DNA of 64,000 bases from Streptosporangium lutulentum (GTDB lineage: Bacteria > Actinomycetota > Actinomycetes > Streptosporangiales > Streptosporangiaceae): contig NZ_JAUSQU010000001.1 of assembly GCF_030811455.1 (NCBI RefSeq), positions 7,316,001 through 7,380,000 on the forward strand, written 5' to 3'. Under the pieces are notes generated by a model. That model saw only the letters and a list, made by a program, of their open reading frames with translations, ran no database searches and was not told where the DNA came from. The position numbers and the translations under genes were made by a program. Shown here piece by piece: positions 50,802 through 60,298 of the stretch; within the stretch, counting starts at the first letter, position 1; the number at the start of each line of letters is the position of its first letter.

Positions 50802-52298
50802 TCAGGGGGTGGTGTCCGCTGGCCTCTTGACGGTTTCGGGCTCGACGCCGTTCACGAGGGGGGCGGGGGTGGCGCCGTTCAGGAGGGAGCGGGCGAGGCC
50901 CAGACCGGTGCCGCCGAGGGTGAGGGCCTTGGCCAGCATCTCCTCGATGCCCTGGGCGCCGTTGAGGACGACCATGTGGTCGACGTTGCCGAAGGCCTTG
51001 GCCCCTGCTTCGACGATCTGGGGCCAGTTCTCGGCGAGTTGCTGGGCGATGACCGCCTCCTGGTTGTCGGCCAGGGCCTCCGCCCGGGCCCGGATCGCCT
51101 CCGCCTCCGCCAGACCCTTCGCCCTGGCGGATTCCGCCTCCGCCAGACCCTGTGCCCGGGTGGCCTCCGCCAGGGCGAGACCTCGGGCCTTGGCCGCCTC
51201 GGCCTCACCCACACCGGTGGCCGTGGTGGCCTCACCGGCCGCCAGGCCGCGCAGCCGTACGGACTCCGCCTCGGCCGCCGCGGCCTGCTTGACCTGTGAG
51301 GCCTGCGCGGCGGCGCGGAGCTCGGTCTCGCGGGCCTCGGCCTCGGCCTGGGCGATGCGCGCGTCGCGCTCGGCCCTGGAGGCCGTCACGGTCTCGTACG
51401 CCTTGGCGTCCGCGGGCTTGCGGACCTGGGCCTGGAGCCGCTGCTCGGCCAGCGCCGCCTCAAGCTCGGCCGCCCGGGTCTCCTGGACCACGACCTCCTG
51501 GCGGGCCGACGCCTCCGACAACGGGCCGGCCTGGCGGGACCTCGCCTGGGCCTCGTCGATCTCCGCCTGGTAGGCGGCCTGCTTGATCTTGGAGTCACGC
51601 CAGGCGGACGCCTTGTTGGCCGCGGCGACCTGCTCGGCCTCGGTGGCCTCCTGGTCGCGCTGAGCCTCGGCGATGCGGGCGGAGGCGGCGATCCTGGCGG
51701 CGTGCGGCTTGCCGAGGTTGGTGATGTATCCGGTCTCGTCGTCGATCTCCTGGATCTGCAGCGAGTCGACGATCAGGCCGAGCTTGATCATCTCGTCGGC
51801 GGCCGAGGCGCGGGTCTCGCCGGTCAGCCGTTCGCGGTTGAGGATGAGGTCCTCGACGGTCAGGTTGCCGATGATCGAGCGCAGGTGACCGGTGAACAGC
51901 TCGTGGATGGCTCCGTTCATCGAGTCCTGCTGGTCGAGGAAGCGGCGGGCGGCGTTGGCGATGGAGTGGAGGTCGTCGCCGACCTTGTAGATCACCACGC
52001 CCCGCACCACCACCGGGATGCCCTGCTGGGTGACGCAGGAGACCTGGAGGTTGGCCGCGCGGCTGTCCAGGCGCAGGCGGCGGGCGGTCTGGAACCCGGG
52101 GAGCACGGAGGTGCCCTTACCCGTGATGATCTTGAATCCGAGGCTGTCGGTGACCTCGGTCTTACCCCGGGCGCCGAGACCGGAGATGATCAGCGCCTCG
52201 TTGGGCTCGGCCACCCGCCAGACGGCCTTGAACAGCAGGATGAGGACGAGGAGGGCGACAAGGACGACGCCTCCGATGATGAGGTATTCCGTAGGCAT
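50802..52298 (-). CDS. Flotillin-family SPFH protein
   Basis: The 498-aa protein has one N-terminal membrane helix (about 5-25, YLIIGGVVLVALLVLILL), an SPFH domain (about 28-200: VAEPNEALIISGLG, VVVRGVVIYKVGDD, LGLIVDSLQIQEIDD) and a long Ala/Glu/Arg coiled coil (about 205-410) with repeated EAEAxRAxGLAEAES heptad-type units. The C-terminus has WPQIVEAGAKAFGNVDHMVVLNG. Flotillins scaffold membrane microdomains. Only 30 bp separate it from the OB-fold gene upstream, forming the known flotillin-NfeD-like pair. Confidence 0.93.
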   Translation of the reverse strand: MPTEYLIIGGVVLVALLVLILLFKAVWRVAEPNEALIISGLGARGKTEVTDSLGFKIITGKGTSVLPGFQTARRLRLDSRAANLQVSCVTQQGIPVVVRGVVIYKVGDDLHSIANAARRFLDQQDSMNGAIHELFTGHLRSIIGNLTVEDLILNRERLTGETRASAADEMIKLGLIVDSLQIQEIDDETGYITNLGKPHAARIAASARIAEAQRDQEATEAEQVAAANKASAWRDSKIKQAAYQAEIDEAQARSRQAGPLSEASARQEVVVQETRAAELEAALAEQRLQAQVRKPADAKAYETVTASRAERDARIAQAEAEARETELRAAAQASQVKQAAAAEAESVRLRGLAAGEATTATGVGEAEAAKARGLALAEATRAQGLAEAESARAKGLAEAEAIRARAEALADNQEAVIAQQLAENWPQIVEAGAKAFGNVDHMVVLNGAQGIEEMLAKALTLGGTGLGLARSLLNGATPAPLVNGVEPETVKRPADTTP

Positions 52299-52328
52299 CG
52301 CAGCCTCCGTGGTGAGGGGGAGGGGAGA

Positions 52329-52529
52329 TCAGACGAACGCGCGGGCGACATAGACCGTACGCGGCGGGAAGTATTCGACGACGACGACGATCGAACCCGC
52401 GGCGATTTCCTCATCGGGGACCGTGGGATGCGCGTAGAACGCTTCGACACCCCCGCGAACCGCCACCATCACCTCCCCGACCAGACCGGGGCCGATCTTT
52501 CCGGTGACCCTGCCCTGCTTACCGACCAC
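52329..52529 (-). CDS. Small NfeD-like OB-fold protein
   Basis: This 66-aa protein (VVGKQGRVTGKIGPGLVGEV then MVAVRGGVEAFYAHP and IAAGSIVVVVEYFPPRTVYV) looks like the C-terminal OB-fold domain of NfeD proteins, the usual partners of flotillin-type SPFH proteins; the protease and membrane parts are absent. GTG at 52529 is chosen because GGGGAG lies 6 nt upstream; an ATG at 52604 would add 25 residues without a ribosome site. It is the first gene of the flotillin operon. Confidence 0.7.
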   Translation of the reverse strand: MVGKQGRVTGKIGPGLVGEVMVAVRGGVEAFYAHPTVPDEEIAAGSIVVVVEYFPPRTVYVARAFV

Positions 52530-53056
52530 GCGAGACTCCCCGTCCACCAGAAACACACCCGCAAGCGCGGACGCTACTCCGATATGACCGACTTCACCAC
52601 CCATTACGGTACGAATTTGGGTGTAACCAAACTATTGGTGCGAACCCATACATCTCATCTTCATATCGATAACGATCGGGCATATGACAACGTTCCTACA
52701 CGAACATCTCATATCAGACCGGTTATCGCCCCCGCTTCCACACCCGCCACCGTGCTCACGCCGGACCGCCACGCCCATACCCGGGCCCGATCACCGCGTC
52801 CGGCAGACCGGGCGCCTTGTCGAAACAGGCGAAGCGCCCCCCTCCGCGATCCTCGCGAAGCCGCATCCAATATAAGGCCGATAAACCGCCTGTAAAACTG
52901 TTTTGTTTCTCCGAATAACCGACTGAATTTTCAACGATCGGGACATGATTCACATCTGAGGGATGTCACCAATAGCATTTCAACTGCGCGGTAAAAAGTT
53001 CCCGCGAACGCAGCGCGGCAACTGCCGACGATCATTCCAATCGTGAGGATCGCCCC
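52530..53056. other. Gene-free divergent spacer
   Basis: No gene is supported in about 530 bp between the flotillin operon and the flavoprotein gene. The parts near 52600-52700 and 52880-53000 are A+T-rich and should contain the two divergent promoters; TACCGT near 52606-52611 on the minus strand is a possible -10 box for the flotillin operon. Confidence 0.4.
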
Positions 53057-53073
53057 ATGACCGATCCTCACGA
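53041..53073 (+). promoter_or_regulatory. Start-codon hairpin of the flavoprotein gene
   Basis: TCGTGAGGATCG (53041-53052) and CGATCCTCACGA (53062-53073) form a perfect 12-bp stem whose 9-nt loop holds the ATG at 53057. The only Shine-Dalgarno-like sequence (GTGAGGA) is inside the stem. The structure should hinder translation unless opened; as DNA it could equally be an operator. Confidence 0.6.
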
Positions 53074-55039
53074 GATCAATCCCCGTAAGGCCGTGGAACT
53101 CGGCATGGAACGGCCCATCTCCCGCCGCGACTTCTTCGACGGCGTGGCCGCCGCCGCGATGATCGCGACGCTGAGCTCGCCGTCCGGACGCGCCGGCGAC
53201 GTGGCGGCGGGATCCGGCGTCACCGGCCCGGAGGACCTGAGGATTCACCCCGGCGACTCCTGCCCGTCGACCCTCACCGGGCTGCGGGGCGACACCCCGG
53301 CGGCGCTCGGCGTGCCCCACGCTCTGCGGGACCACCGGTTCTGGCCGCACGCGGACGCGCCCGAACCCACCGGTGAGTGCTACGACCTGGTGGTGGTCGG
53401 CGCCGGGATCAGCGGGGTCAGCGCCGCGCACAAATGGCTGGAGCGCGATCCGGAGGCGCGGATCCTGATCCTGGACAACCACGACGACGTCGGCGGGCAC
53501 GCCCAGAGCAACGTGTTCCGTCCGGCGGGCGGGAAGGGACCGCTGTTCGGGTCCGGCGGATCGGCGTCGATCAGCACCCCCTCGGCGTGGACCTCCGAGG
53601 GCAGGGAACTGCTCGGCGGGCTCGGCGTCCGTCTCCAGCGGTTCGAGGGCCACGCGGCTCAGGACCTGTACCCGAACCTCGGGATGCACGCCGGCGTCTT
53701 CTGCGACCGGGAGACCTTCCCCACGGAGAAGCTCGTCGTCCTCGCCCCGGGCACGAAGGCTCCCGGATGGATCGCCGAGCTGCCCGTCGCCGAGCAGGCC
53801 GGCAAGGACCTGCTCATGCTCTACGGAAATCCGCCCGACTGGTTTCCCGGGCTGTCCGCCGAGGAGAAACAGAGGCGCCTGGCCACGCTGACCTACGCGG
53901 ACTTCCTGAAGGACGTCTGCGGGGTCCACCCGGACGTCCTGCGCTACGTCGCGACCATGCCGAACGCCAGGTGGGGCTACGGCTCCGACGCCTTCGGCGC
54001 GATCGACGCGTGGGGGAGCGCCGACGACCACGACTACCCGGGCTTCCAGGGGCTCGGACTCGACCGTTCCCAGCCGTCCCGGTACAACTCACCGACCATG
54101 ATCAAAAATTGGGAGGCGAACGATCCGGACGTCTACCACTTCCCCGAGGGCAACCAGGCGCTCGTCCGGATGATGATCGGCCGGATGATCCCCGGCTTCG
54201 CCACGGCCACCGGCATGGAGGAGATCACCACCGCCGGGTTCGACCGCGGCAGGCTCGACCGGCCGGGCAACCGGGTCCGCGTCCGCCTGTCCAGCCCGGT
54301 GGTCTCGGCCGCCAACGAGGGCGATCTCCACACGGCCACCGCCGCCACGGTGGGCTACTTCGACGGGAACAGGGTCAGGACCGTCCAGGCCGGAAACGTG
54401 ATCATGGCCTGCTGGAACGGGCTGATCCCCTATCTGGTCGACCGCCTTCCCCCCGAGCAGGAGGAGGCGCTGCACGGGGCGATCAGGGTGCCGATGCTCC
54501 ACGCGACGGTCCAGCTCCGCGACTGGCGGGCCTGGAAGGAACTGGGCGTCAACCGCGTCAGGTTCACCGGCGCCTACTGGTGCGCGGCCGAACTCGGCCG
54601 TCCGGCCGGCGTCGGGCGCTACAGATCTCCGGAGAACCCGGAAGAGCCGATCGTCGTGCACCTGACCGGCACGCCCGCCGTGGCGGGCAGATCGCCCGCC
54701 GAGGGCTCGGTCCTCGGACGGCGGCGGCTGCTCGCGACGCCCTACGGCTACCTGGAACACAGCATCCGCGACCAGCTCAACCGGCTGCTCCGCCCGGGGG
54801 GTTTCGACCCGGGACGCGACATCGAGGCGATCACGGTCAACCGGTGGAGCCACGGCCGCGCGCCCGAGTACGCCACCCCGTGGGATCTCGGCTTCTATCC
54901 CGACGGGCCCTTCCCCGCGGCCGTGGCGCGACGGCGGGTCGGCCGGATCGCGATCGCCAACTCCGATTCCGTACCGGCCCCCTCCGCCGACGCGGCGATC
55001 ACCGCCGCCTACCGCGCGGTCCGGGAGCTTCAGAGCTGA
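53057..55039 (+). CDS. Tat-exported flavoprotein, spermidine dehydrogenase-like
   Basis: The 660-aa protein begins with a Tat signal (ISRRDFFDGVAAAAMIATLS, twin Arg at 23-24). The FAD-binding fold is DLVVVGAGISGVSAAHKWLE with downstream LDNHDDVGGHAQ. YHFPEGNQALVRMMIGRMIP and ANDPDVYHFPEGN are close in style to the SpdH spermidine dehydrogenase family. It should oxidise an amine at the cell surface, but the substrate is unproven. The ATG sits in the loop of a 12-bp hairpin, listed separately. It converges with the acyltransferase gene. Confidence 0.8.
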   Translation: MTDPHEINPRKAVELGMERPISRRDFFDGVAAAAMIATLSSPSGRAGDVAAGSGVTGPEDLRIHPGDSCPSTLTGLRGDTPAALGVPHALRDHRFWPHADAPEPTGECYDLVVVGAGISGVSAAHKWLERDPEARILILDNHDDVGGHAQSNVFRPAGGKGPLFGSGGSASISTPSAWTSEGRELLGGLGVRLQRFEGHAAQDLYPNLGMHAGVFCDRETFPTEKLVVLAPGTKAPGWIAELPVAEQAGKDLLMLYGNPPDWFPGLSAEEKQRRLATLTYADFLKDVCGVHPDVLRYVATMPNARWGYGSDAFGAIDAWGSADDHDYPGFQGLGLDRSQPSRYNSPTMIKNWEANDPDVYHFPEGNQALVRMMIGRMIPGFATATGMEEITTAGFDRGRLDRPGNRVRVRLSSPVVSAANEGDLHTATAATVGYFDGNRVRTVQAGNVIMACWNGLIPYLVDRLPPEQEEALHGAIRVPMLHATVQLRDWRAWKELGVNRVRFTGAYWCAAELGRPAGVGRYRSPENPEEPIVVHLTGTPAVAGRSPAEGSVLGRRRLLATPYGYLEHSIRDQLNRLLRPGGFDPGRDIEAITVNRWSHGRAPEYATPWDLGFYPDGPFPAAVARRRVGRIAIANSDSVPAPSADAAITAAYRAVRELQS

Positions 55040-55072
55040 CCGGCCGATCAGGGACCTCCCGGCCCGGCCCCG

Positions 55073-55187
55073 CCCGATCGCGCCCGGACTCCCGAGCGGA
55101 CTCGGCCCCGCGCGATCGCGCCCGGACTCCCGAGCGGACTCGGCCCGCCCGATCGCGACCGGACTCCCGAGCGGACTCGGCCCCGAC
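55073..55187. repeat. 37-38-bp tandem repeats between convergent genes
   Basis: Three copies begin with CGATCG at 55075, 55113 and 55150 and contain CCGGACTCCCGAGCGGACTC. Each copy includes the dyad CCGAG-CGGA-CTCGG. The array fills the 3' spacer between the flavoprotein stop and the convergent acyltransferase stop and may act as terminator for both. Confidence 0.7.
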
Positions 55188-55268
55188 CCCTCCGGACCGA
55201 CCCAGCCGGGCAACCGGCCGGGCCGTCCCGGACCGTCCCGGACAGGCCCCGAGCCGTCCCGGGCGGAC

Positions 55269-56297
55269 TCAGCCGGGTCGCCTCAACCTGGTGAAGGCCC
55301 AGCTCATCTTGGGTTCGACCGCCCAGTGGGCCACTCTCCGCACCGGCTCCGTGCACAGCACCACGGCGAGCCCCACCCCGAAGAGCGTCACGATCAGCAC
55401 CCCCGGCAGGGTGGCGGCCCAGTCGCCGTAGAACCGCTCGACCGTCTTCACCACCAGGCCGTGGAGCAGGTAGGCGTACATGGTCGACATTCCGAGCGTG
55501 GAGTACCAGGTGCGCCGGGACGGCGTGACCGCCAGGAACGCGGCGACCAGCAGCGCCCCCGCGGCCAGCATGCCCAGCCGGATCAGGCTGCCGGTGAGGT
55601 CGTCCACCCCGATCGCGTCGTTGGCGTTCCGCCAGCGGATCCACTCGGTCTTCACGTGGGTGTGCAGGGCGAACGCCGCGACCACCCCGAGGACGAGCGT
55701 GACCGCCCCCGCGATCCGGACCCGTCGCCGCCTGAGCCACGCGAAGTGCTCCGGCCGGAGCATGAGCCCGAGCACGTAGAACGGGAGCAGCCCGAGCGTG
55801 CGGTTCATCGACAGCTCGTCGGGCAGCCTGCTCATCCCCGACAGCAGGGACAGTCCGACCGCGACCGCCAGCGGCCACCTGAGCTGCTGCCAGACCGGCG
55901 TGGACAGCCGCCACAGGAACAGCGACATCAGGAACCAGGTCAGGAAGTACGGATCGAGCAGGCTGATGTCCAGCTTCCCGTACAGGATCAGGCGGGGGAG
56001 CGAGTAGATCAGCTCGAAGATCACGTACGGCACGGCGAGCGTGCTGATCAGCTTGCGCGCCTTACCCGAACCGAAGGTGAAATTTCGCGACAGATAGCCG
56101 CTGAGCACGATGAACAGCGGCATGTGGAACAGGTAGACGAAGAAATACACGGCGTGCGCGCTCGGCACATCCCGGAGGTTCTCGATCAGGTGCCCGCAGA
56201 CCACGAGGATGATCGCCAGAAACTTGGCGTTGTCGAAGAACGGATCCCTGTCGGCGGCAGGCGGGAAGGCCACCCGAAGCGGGGTTGCGACACTCAC
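55269..56297 (-). CDS. Acyltransferase-3 family membrane protein
   Basis: The 342-aa protein has about ten membrane helices. The N-terminus carries FFDNAKFLAIILVVCGHLIE, with the catalytic-type His in the first helix as in OatA/OafB and fucose-4-O-acetylase-like proteins. FFVYLFHMPLFIVLSGYLSR and the YLLHGLVVKTVERF segment near the end are also typical. It should O-acetylate a sugar, possibly the surface glycan encoded nearby. GTG at 56297 is chosen for the closeness of the DPFFDNAK motif; TACCGT lies 9 nt upstream. Confidence 0.85.
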   Translation of the reverse strand: MSVATPLRVAFPPAADRDPFFDNAKFLAIILVVCGHLIENLRDVPSAHAVYFFVYLFHMPLFIVLSGYLSRNFTFGSGKARKLISTLAVPYVIFELIYSLPRLILYGKLDISLLDPYFLTWFLMSLFLWRLSTPVWQQLRWPLAVAVGLSLLSGMSRLPDELSMNRTLGLLPFYVLGLMLRPEHFAWLRRRRVRIAGAVTLVLGVVAAFALHTHVKTEWIRWRNANDAIGVDDLTGSLIRLGMLAAGALLVAAFLAVTPSRRTWYSTLGMSTMYAYLLHGLVVKTVERFYGDWAATLPGVLIVTLFGVGLAVVLCTEPVRRVAHWAVEPKMSWAFTRLRRPG

Positions 56298-56383
56298 AGC
56301 CCCCGGACGGTAACGAGTCCCGCCCAACACCCGGCGAACGGCCGGTGACACCGCGGGGAACTTCCCCGCGGTGTCACCGGGGG

Positions 56384-57190
56384 TCACCCGACGGCCGCGG
56401 CGCTGGCGTCCCAGAGGGCGCGCGCCAGATCGGGGTCCCTCATCCCCCTGGGCACCGCGGCCGGGGCGCTCTTGGCGAAGTAGCGGCCCGGATGGGCGGC
56501 GCCGTCCGGGTGGGTGGCGAGGTGGACCATGGTGCTCGCGCCCTCCTCCACGGTCTGTCCCATGCCCGGGATGTTCTGCACCATCCACATCATGAACGTC
56601 CCCGGGGCGAACTCCGTCTTGATCACGCCCGGGTGGAAACAGGTGGCGGTCACGCCCGTCCCGGAGAGCCGCCGGGCCAGTTCCACCGTGAACAGCGCTC
56701 CGGCCTGCTTGGAGTCGCCGTACTGCAACCAGCCGCTCCACCGCCGCCTGTCCCGGCTCAGGTCGGCCGGATCCAGGCGCCCGGTCTTGGCGGCCCTGGA
56801 CGTGGTGGTGATCACCCTGCCCTTCACCCGCTCCAGCAGCAGGTTCGTCAGAAGGAAGGGCGCGAGGTGGTTCACCTGGATCATCATCTCGTGGCCGTCA
56901 CCCGTGAGCTTCCGCTCGGTGGTCATGACGCCCGCGTTGTTGATCAGCACGTCGATCCGCTCGTAGCGGGAGAGCAGCTCCGCGCCGAGCTTCCGCACGT
57001 CTTCCAGGGATGTGTAATCGCAGGTCAACGTATCCGGGATCGTTCCGCTAACCGCTTTCACCCGATCGGCCACCCGAGCCAGCCTGCCGGAATTACGGCC
57101 GACCAGAACAATGCGCTGCCCGCGCTTGGCGAGCTCCACCGCGGCGGCCTCACCGATTCCGGCACTAGCCCCTGTAATCACACTAATCAT
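56384..57190 (-). CDS. Short-chain dehydrogenase/reductase
   Basis: The 268-aa Rossmann-fold enzyme has the NAD(P)-binding motif TGASAGIGEAAAVELAKRG, NNAGV, the catalytic Ser region TTTSRAA and Tyr/Lys in YGDSKQAG. The look is that of retinol-dehydrogenase/WW-domain-oxidoreductase-like SDRs with unknown substrate. An Arg after the first strand (GRNSGR) suggests NADP preference. GGAGG 5 nt upstream supports ATG 57190. It lies 86 bp upstream of the acyltransferase on the same strand and may be co-transcribed. Confidence 0.88.
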   Translation of the reverse strand: MISVITGASAGIGEAAAVELAKRGQRIVLVGRNSGRLARVADRVKAVSGTIPDTLTCDYTSLEDVRKLGAELLSRYERIDVLINNAGVMTTERKLTGDGHEMMIQVNHLAPFLLTNLLLERVKGRVITTTSRAAKTGRLDPADLSRDRRRWSGWLQYGDSKQAGALFTVELARRLSGTGVTATCFHPGVIKTEFAPGTFMMWMVQNIPGMGQTVEEGASTMVHLATHPDGAAHPGRYFAKSAPAAVPRGMRDPDLARALWDASAAAVG

Positions 57191-57310
57191 CAGATCCTCC
57201 ACTGCGCGGAAACCTTATTCGGTGCTAGTCTCCTGTGCGATCTTCCGGAGGCGTATTTATCCCTAAAGCGGCGCAAGCCTCCACACGCTCAGAGGTTGGG
57301 ACGAGTGGAC

Positions 57311-59827
57311 ATGGGCTCTGGAAACCGGTCAATTCGGTTTAAGATCTTCCTGTTGCTGCTCCTGCCCCTGTTGTCGCTGAGCGCACTGTGGGGTTTTGTC
57401 CTCAACCTGACCGTCGGTGACGGCGCGGCCCTGTTGCGAGCGGACGCCCTCTACCAAACGGTCGGCCTCACCTCCACCGAACTGGGACTTCAACTCCAGG
57501 CCGAGCGGATGCAGTCCACGGTCGCGATCAGCACCCGGGTGCTCACCAGCGAGATCGGCGGGCAGCGCACCCGCACCAACCAGGCCGTCGCGGCGTTCAG
57601 GAAGGCCGAGGCCGAGTTCCATTCCGGCACCCCCGAGCTCCACGCGTCCCTGGAGGGAATGCTCCGCCAGCTCGACCGGCTCCCCGGCATCCGCTCCGGC
57701 GTCGACAACGGCCAGCACTCACGGCTGAGCGTGCTGTCGAACTACAACCAGATCCTGGACTCGGTCTTCCTCGTGTACGACCAGATGATCGCGGTTCCCG
57801 ATCTCTCGATCTTCCAGCAGGCCACGGCCATGCAGGCGATGGGCAGCGGCCGCGAGATGCTCGCCAGGGAGAACGCGCTGATCAGCGGGGCGCTGATCGA
57901 CTACCGGCTGTCGGCGGAGGAACGCAGCGCCTTCGGCGAGTACGTCGCCAACCGGCGCTACCTGTACGCGCACGGCCTGTCTTCCCTGGACGCCGCGCTG
58001 AGCAAGCCGTACCGCGACACCTTCAACTCCACGGCCTTCGAGAAGTTCACCGCCCTGGAGAAGACCATCATCGCGAGCACCGGCAACCGGCTGCCTCCCG
58101 ACGCGGCCACCTGGAAGGCGACCTCGGACGGGATCGCGTCCTGGCTCGACCAGATCGGCCTCGCCTCCTCCAAGGAGCTGGCCGACCGGGCCCAGTCGGT
58201 GGCCACCGGCATCCTGGTCCGGATCATCGTCGCCGGCGGCGTCGGCCTGATCGCGGTGGTCGCGTCGATCATCATCTCGATCCGCTTCGGCCGCCGGCTG
58301 GCCAACGAGCTGGCGGGCCTCCGCTCGGCCGCTCTGGACCTGGCGGACGTACGGCTCCCGCACGTCGTGGAGCGGCTCCGGCGCGGCGAGGAGGTGGACG
58401 TGCGGGCCGAGGCCCCGCCGATCGAGGCGAGCGGCTCGCCCGAGGTCCGCGACGTGGCCCAGGCGTTCGGCTCGGTGCAGCGCACCGCCGTCGAGGCCGC
58501 CGTCGGCCAGGCGAACCTGCGCCGCGGCGTCAGCCACGTCTTCGTGAACCTGGCCCGGCGCAACCAGAGCCTGCTCCAGCGCCAGCTCACCCTGCTGGAC
58601 AGCATGCAGCACAGGGCGACCGACCCCGACAGCCTTGAGGACCTGTTCCGGCTGGACCACCTCACCACCCGCATGCGGCGGCACGCGGAGGGCCTGATCA
58701 TCCTTTCCGGCGCGGCGCCCGGCCGGTCCTGGCGCAGGCCGGTGCCGGTGATCGACATCCTGCGGGCCGCGATCGCCGAGGTCGAGGACTACACCAGGGT
58801 CAACGTGCTGCCGCTGCCCGATCTCTCGCTCGACGGGGCCGCGGTCGCCGACATCACCCACCTGGTGGCCGAGCTCATCGAGAACGCCACGATCTACTCA
58901 CCGCCGCAGACCACGGTGACCGTACGCGGCGACGTCGTCGCCAACGGGTTCGCCGTCGAGGTGGAGGACCGCGGCCTGGGCCTGAGTGGCATGGAGTACG
59001 CGGCGATCAACGAACGGCTGGCCAACCCGCCGGAGTTCGACCTGGCCGACAGCGCCCGCCTCGGCCTGTTCGTGGTGGGCCAGCTCGCCTCCCGGCACGG
59101 CGTCCAGGTCATCCTGCGCGGCTCCCCGTTCGGCGGCACCACGGCCATCGTCCTCATCCCCCGCACGGTGCTCACCGAGCGCCCCTCACCGCTCACCCTC
59201 ACCGCCGAGCGCGTGGCCGACCGGCCGGGGCAGCTCTCCGAGCCCGCGCCGCCGAACGCCCTGGAGTCCGGCCTCTCCGGCAAGGGCCTGCCCCGCAGGA
59301 CGAGGACGGCCCCCGCCGCCCAGTCCGCCACCGGACCGGCCCTCAGCGTGGTGTCCGACCCTCCCGCCGACCGGCCGGTCACCGCCGGGACGCACGGCGC
59401 GCCGGACCTCGATCCGGATCCCGGGACGCAGCGCGAACCCGCCCGTGAGACGCGCCGCGAGCCGGATCGTGAGCCGGCGCAGAAGACGGACCGCGGGCCG
59501 GGCGCCGAGCCGGATCCCGGGACGCAGCGCGAGCCGGTGCGTGAGACGGCACGTCAGGCGTCCTTCCACACCACCACCGGACCGGGCAGCCTGCCCCGCC
59601 GGGTGAGGCAGGCCAACCTGGCCCCGCAGCTCCGCCAGGAGCCCGAGGCGCCCGCCAAACCGGGGCCCGCCGCTCCAGAGCCCGCCTCCGAGCCCGCCGA
59701 GGAGCGCTCGCCCGAAAAGGTCCGCGCGCTGTTCTCCGCCTTCCAGGCAGGCTCGCAGCGCGGACGCGAGGAGCAGGCAAATGACTTCGCACACCAAATG
59801 ACGACAGGCGACAAGGGGGACGAATGA
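57311..59827 (+). CDS. Conservon sensor kinase (CvnA-like, nitrate/nitrite-sensing type)
   Basis: The 838-aa protein has a first membrane helix (about 9-30), an outside helical NIT-type sensor domain (about 40-290), a second helix (about 300-322), a HAMP-like linker (LRRGEEVDVRAEAPP) and a DHp-like helix (LLQRQLTLLDSMQ, DHLTTRMRRHAEG). An HATPase_c domain follows (about 515-620: ELIENATIYSPP, VEDRGLGLSG, RLGLFVVGQLASRHG). The C-terminal tail (about 640-838) is disordered and repetitive (DPGTQREPARET). The stop overlaps the next start as ATGA. The ATG at 57311 follows a GGGACGAG. It heads a four-gene conservon. Confidence 0.93.
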   Translation: MGSGNRSIRFKIFLLLLLPLLSLSALWGFVLNLTVGDGAALLRADALYQTVGLTSTELGLQLQAERMQSTVAISTRVLTSEIGGQRTRTNQAVAAFRKAEAEFHSGTPELHASLEGMLRQLDRLPGIRSGVDNGQHSRLSVLSNYNQILDSVFLVYDQMIAVPDLSIFQQATAMQAMGSGREMLARENALISGALIDYRLSAEERSAFGEYVANRRYLYAHGLSSLDAALSKPYRDTFNSTAFEKFTALEKTIIASTGNRLPPDAATWKATSDGIASWLDQIGLASSKELADRAQSVATGILVRIIVAGGVGLIAVVASIIISIRFGRRLANELAGLRSAALDLADVRLPHVVERLRRGEEVDVRAEAPPIEASGSPEVRDVAQAFGSVQRTAVEAAVGQANLRRGVSHVFVNLARRNQSLLQRQLTLLDSMQHRATDPDSLEDLFRLDHLTTRMRRHAEGLIILSGAAPGRSWRRPVPVIDILRAAIAEVEDYTRVNVLPLPDLSLDGAAVADITHLVAELIENATIYSPPQTTVTVRGDVVANGFAVEVEDRGLGLSGMEYAAINERLANPPEFDLADSARLGLFVVGQLASRHGVQVILRGSPFGGTTAIVLIPRTVLTERPSPLTLTAERVADRPGQLSEPAPPNALESGLSGKGLPRRTRTAPAAQSATGPALSVVSDPPADRPVTAGTHGAPDLDPDPGTQREPARETRREPDREPAQKTDRGPGAEPDPGTQREPVRETARQASFHTTTGPGSLPRRVRQANLAPQLRQEPEAPAKPGPAAPEPASEPAEERSPEKVRALFSAFQAGSQRGREEQANDFAHQMTTGDKGDE

Positions 59828-60231
59828 CCGGAAAACTGACTAACACCGGCGAGCTGAACTGGCTCCTCGACGACCTGACCAGCAGGGTGGGCGCGGTGCG
59901 TCAGGCAGTGATCCTGTCCACCGACGGGCTCGCCGTCGGCTTCTCCAAGGGGCTCGGCCGCGAGGACGCGGAACACCTGTCCGCGGTCGCCGCCGGGTTC
60001 CAGAGCCTGGCGCGCGGAGCCGGGCGCCACTTCGGCGGCGGCGAGGTGCGCCAGACCATCGTGGAGATGGAATCGGCGTTCCTCTTCGTGACCGCCGCGG
60101 GACGAGGAACCTGCCTGGCCGTGCTGAGCGACTCCGACGCCGACGTCGGCCACATCGCCTACGAGATGGCGATGCTGGTCAAGCGCGTCGGCCAGCACAT
60201 CTCCACCCAACCACGCCAAGGCATCTCGTGA
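59824..60231 (+). CDS. Roadblock/LC7 domain protein (CvnB-like)
   Basis: The 135-aa protein is a roadblock/LC7 fold (LNWLLDDLTSRVGAVRQAVI, ILSTDGLAVGFSKGL, MESAFLFVTAAGRGTCLAV). In conservons it binds the kinase and the small GTPase as a regulator, comparable with MglB. It starts inside the kinase stop (ATGA) and is translationally coupled. Confidence 0.93.
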   Translation: MTGKLTNTGELNWLLDDLTSRVGAVRQAVILSTDGLAVGFSKGLGREDAEHLSAVAAGFQSLARGAGRHFGGGEVRQTIVEMESAFLFVTAAGRGTCLAVLSDSDADVGHIAYEMAMLVKRVGQHISTQPRQGIS

Positions 60232-60298
60232 ATGGGGAAGCAGGCCACCACGGCCTCCATCGGCCATTCGATCCCCGAGCCACGGACGGGGGGACCGG

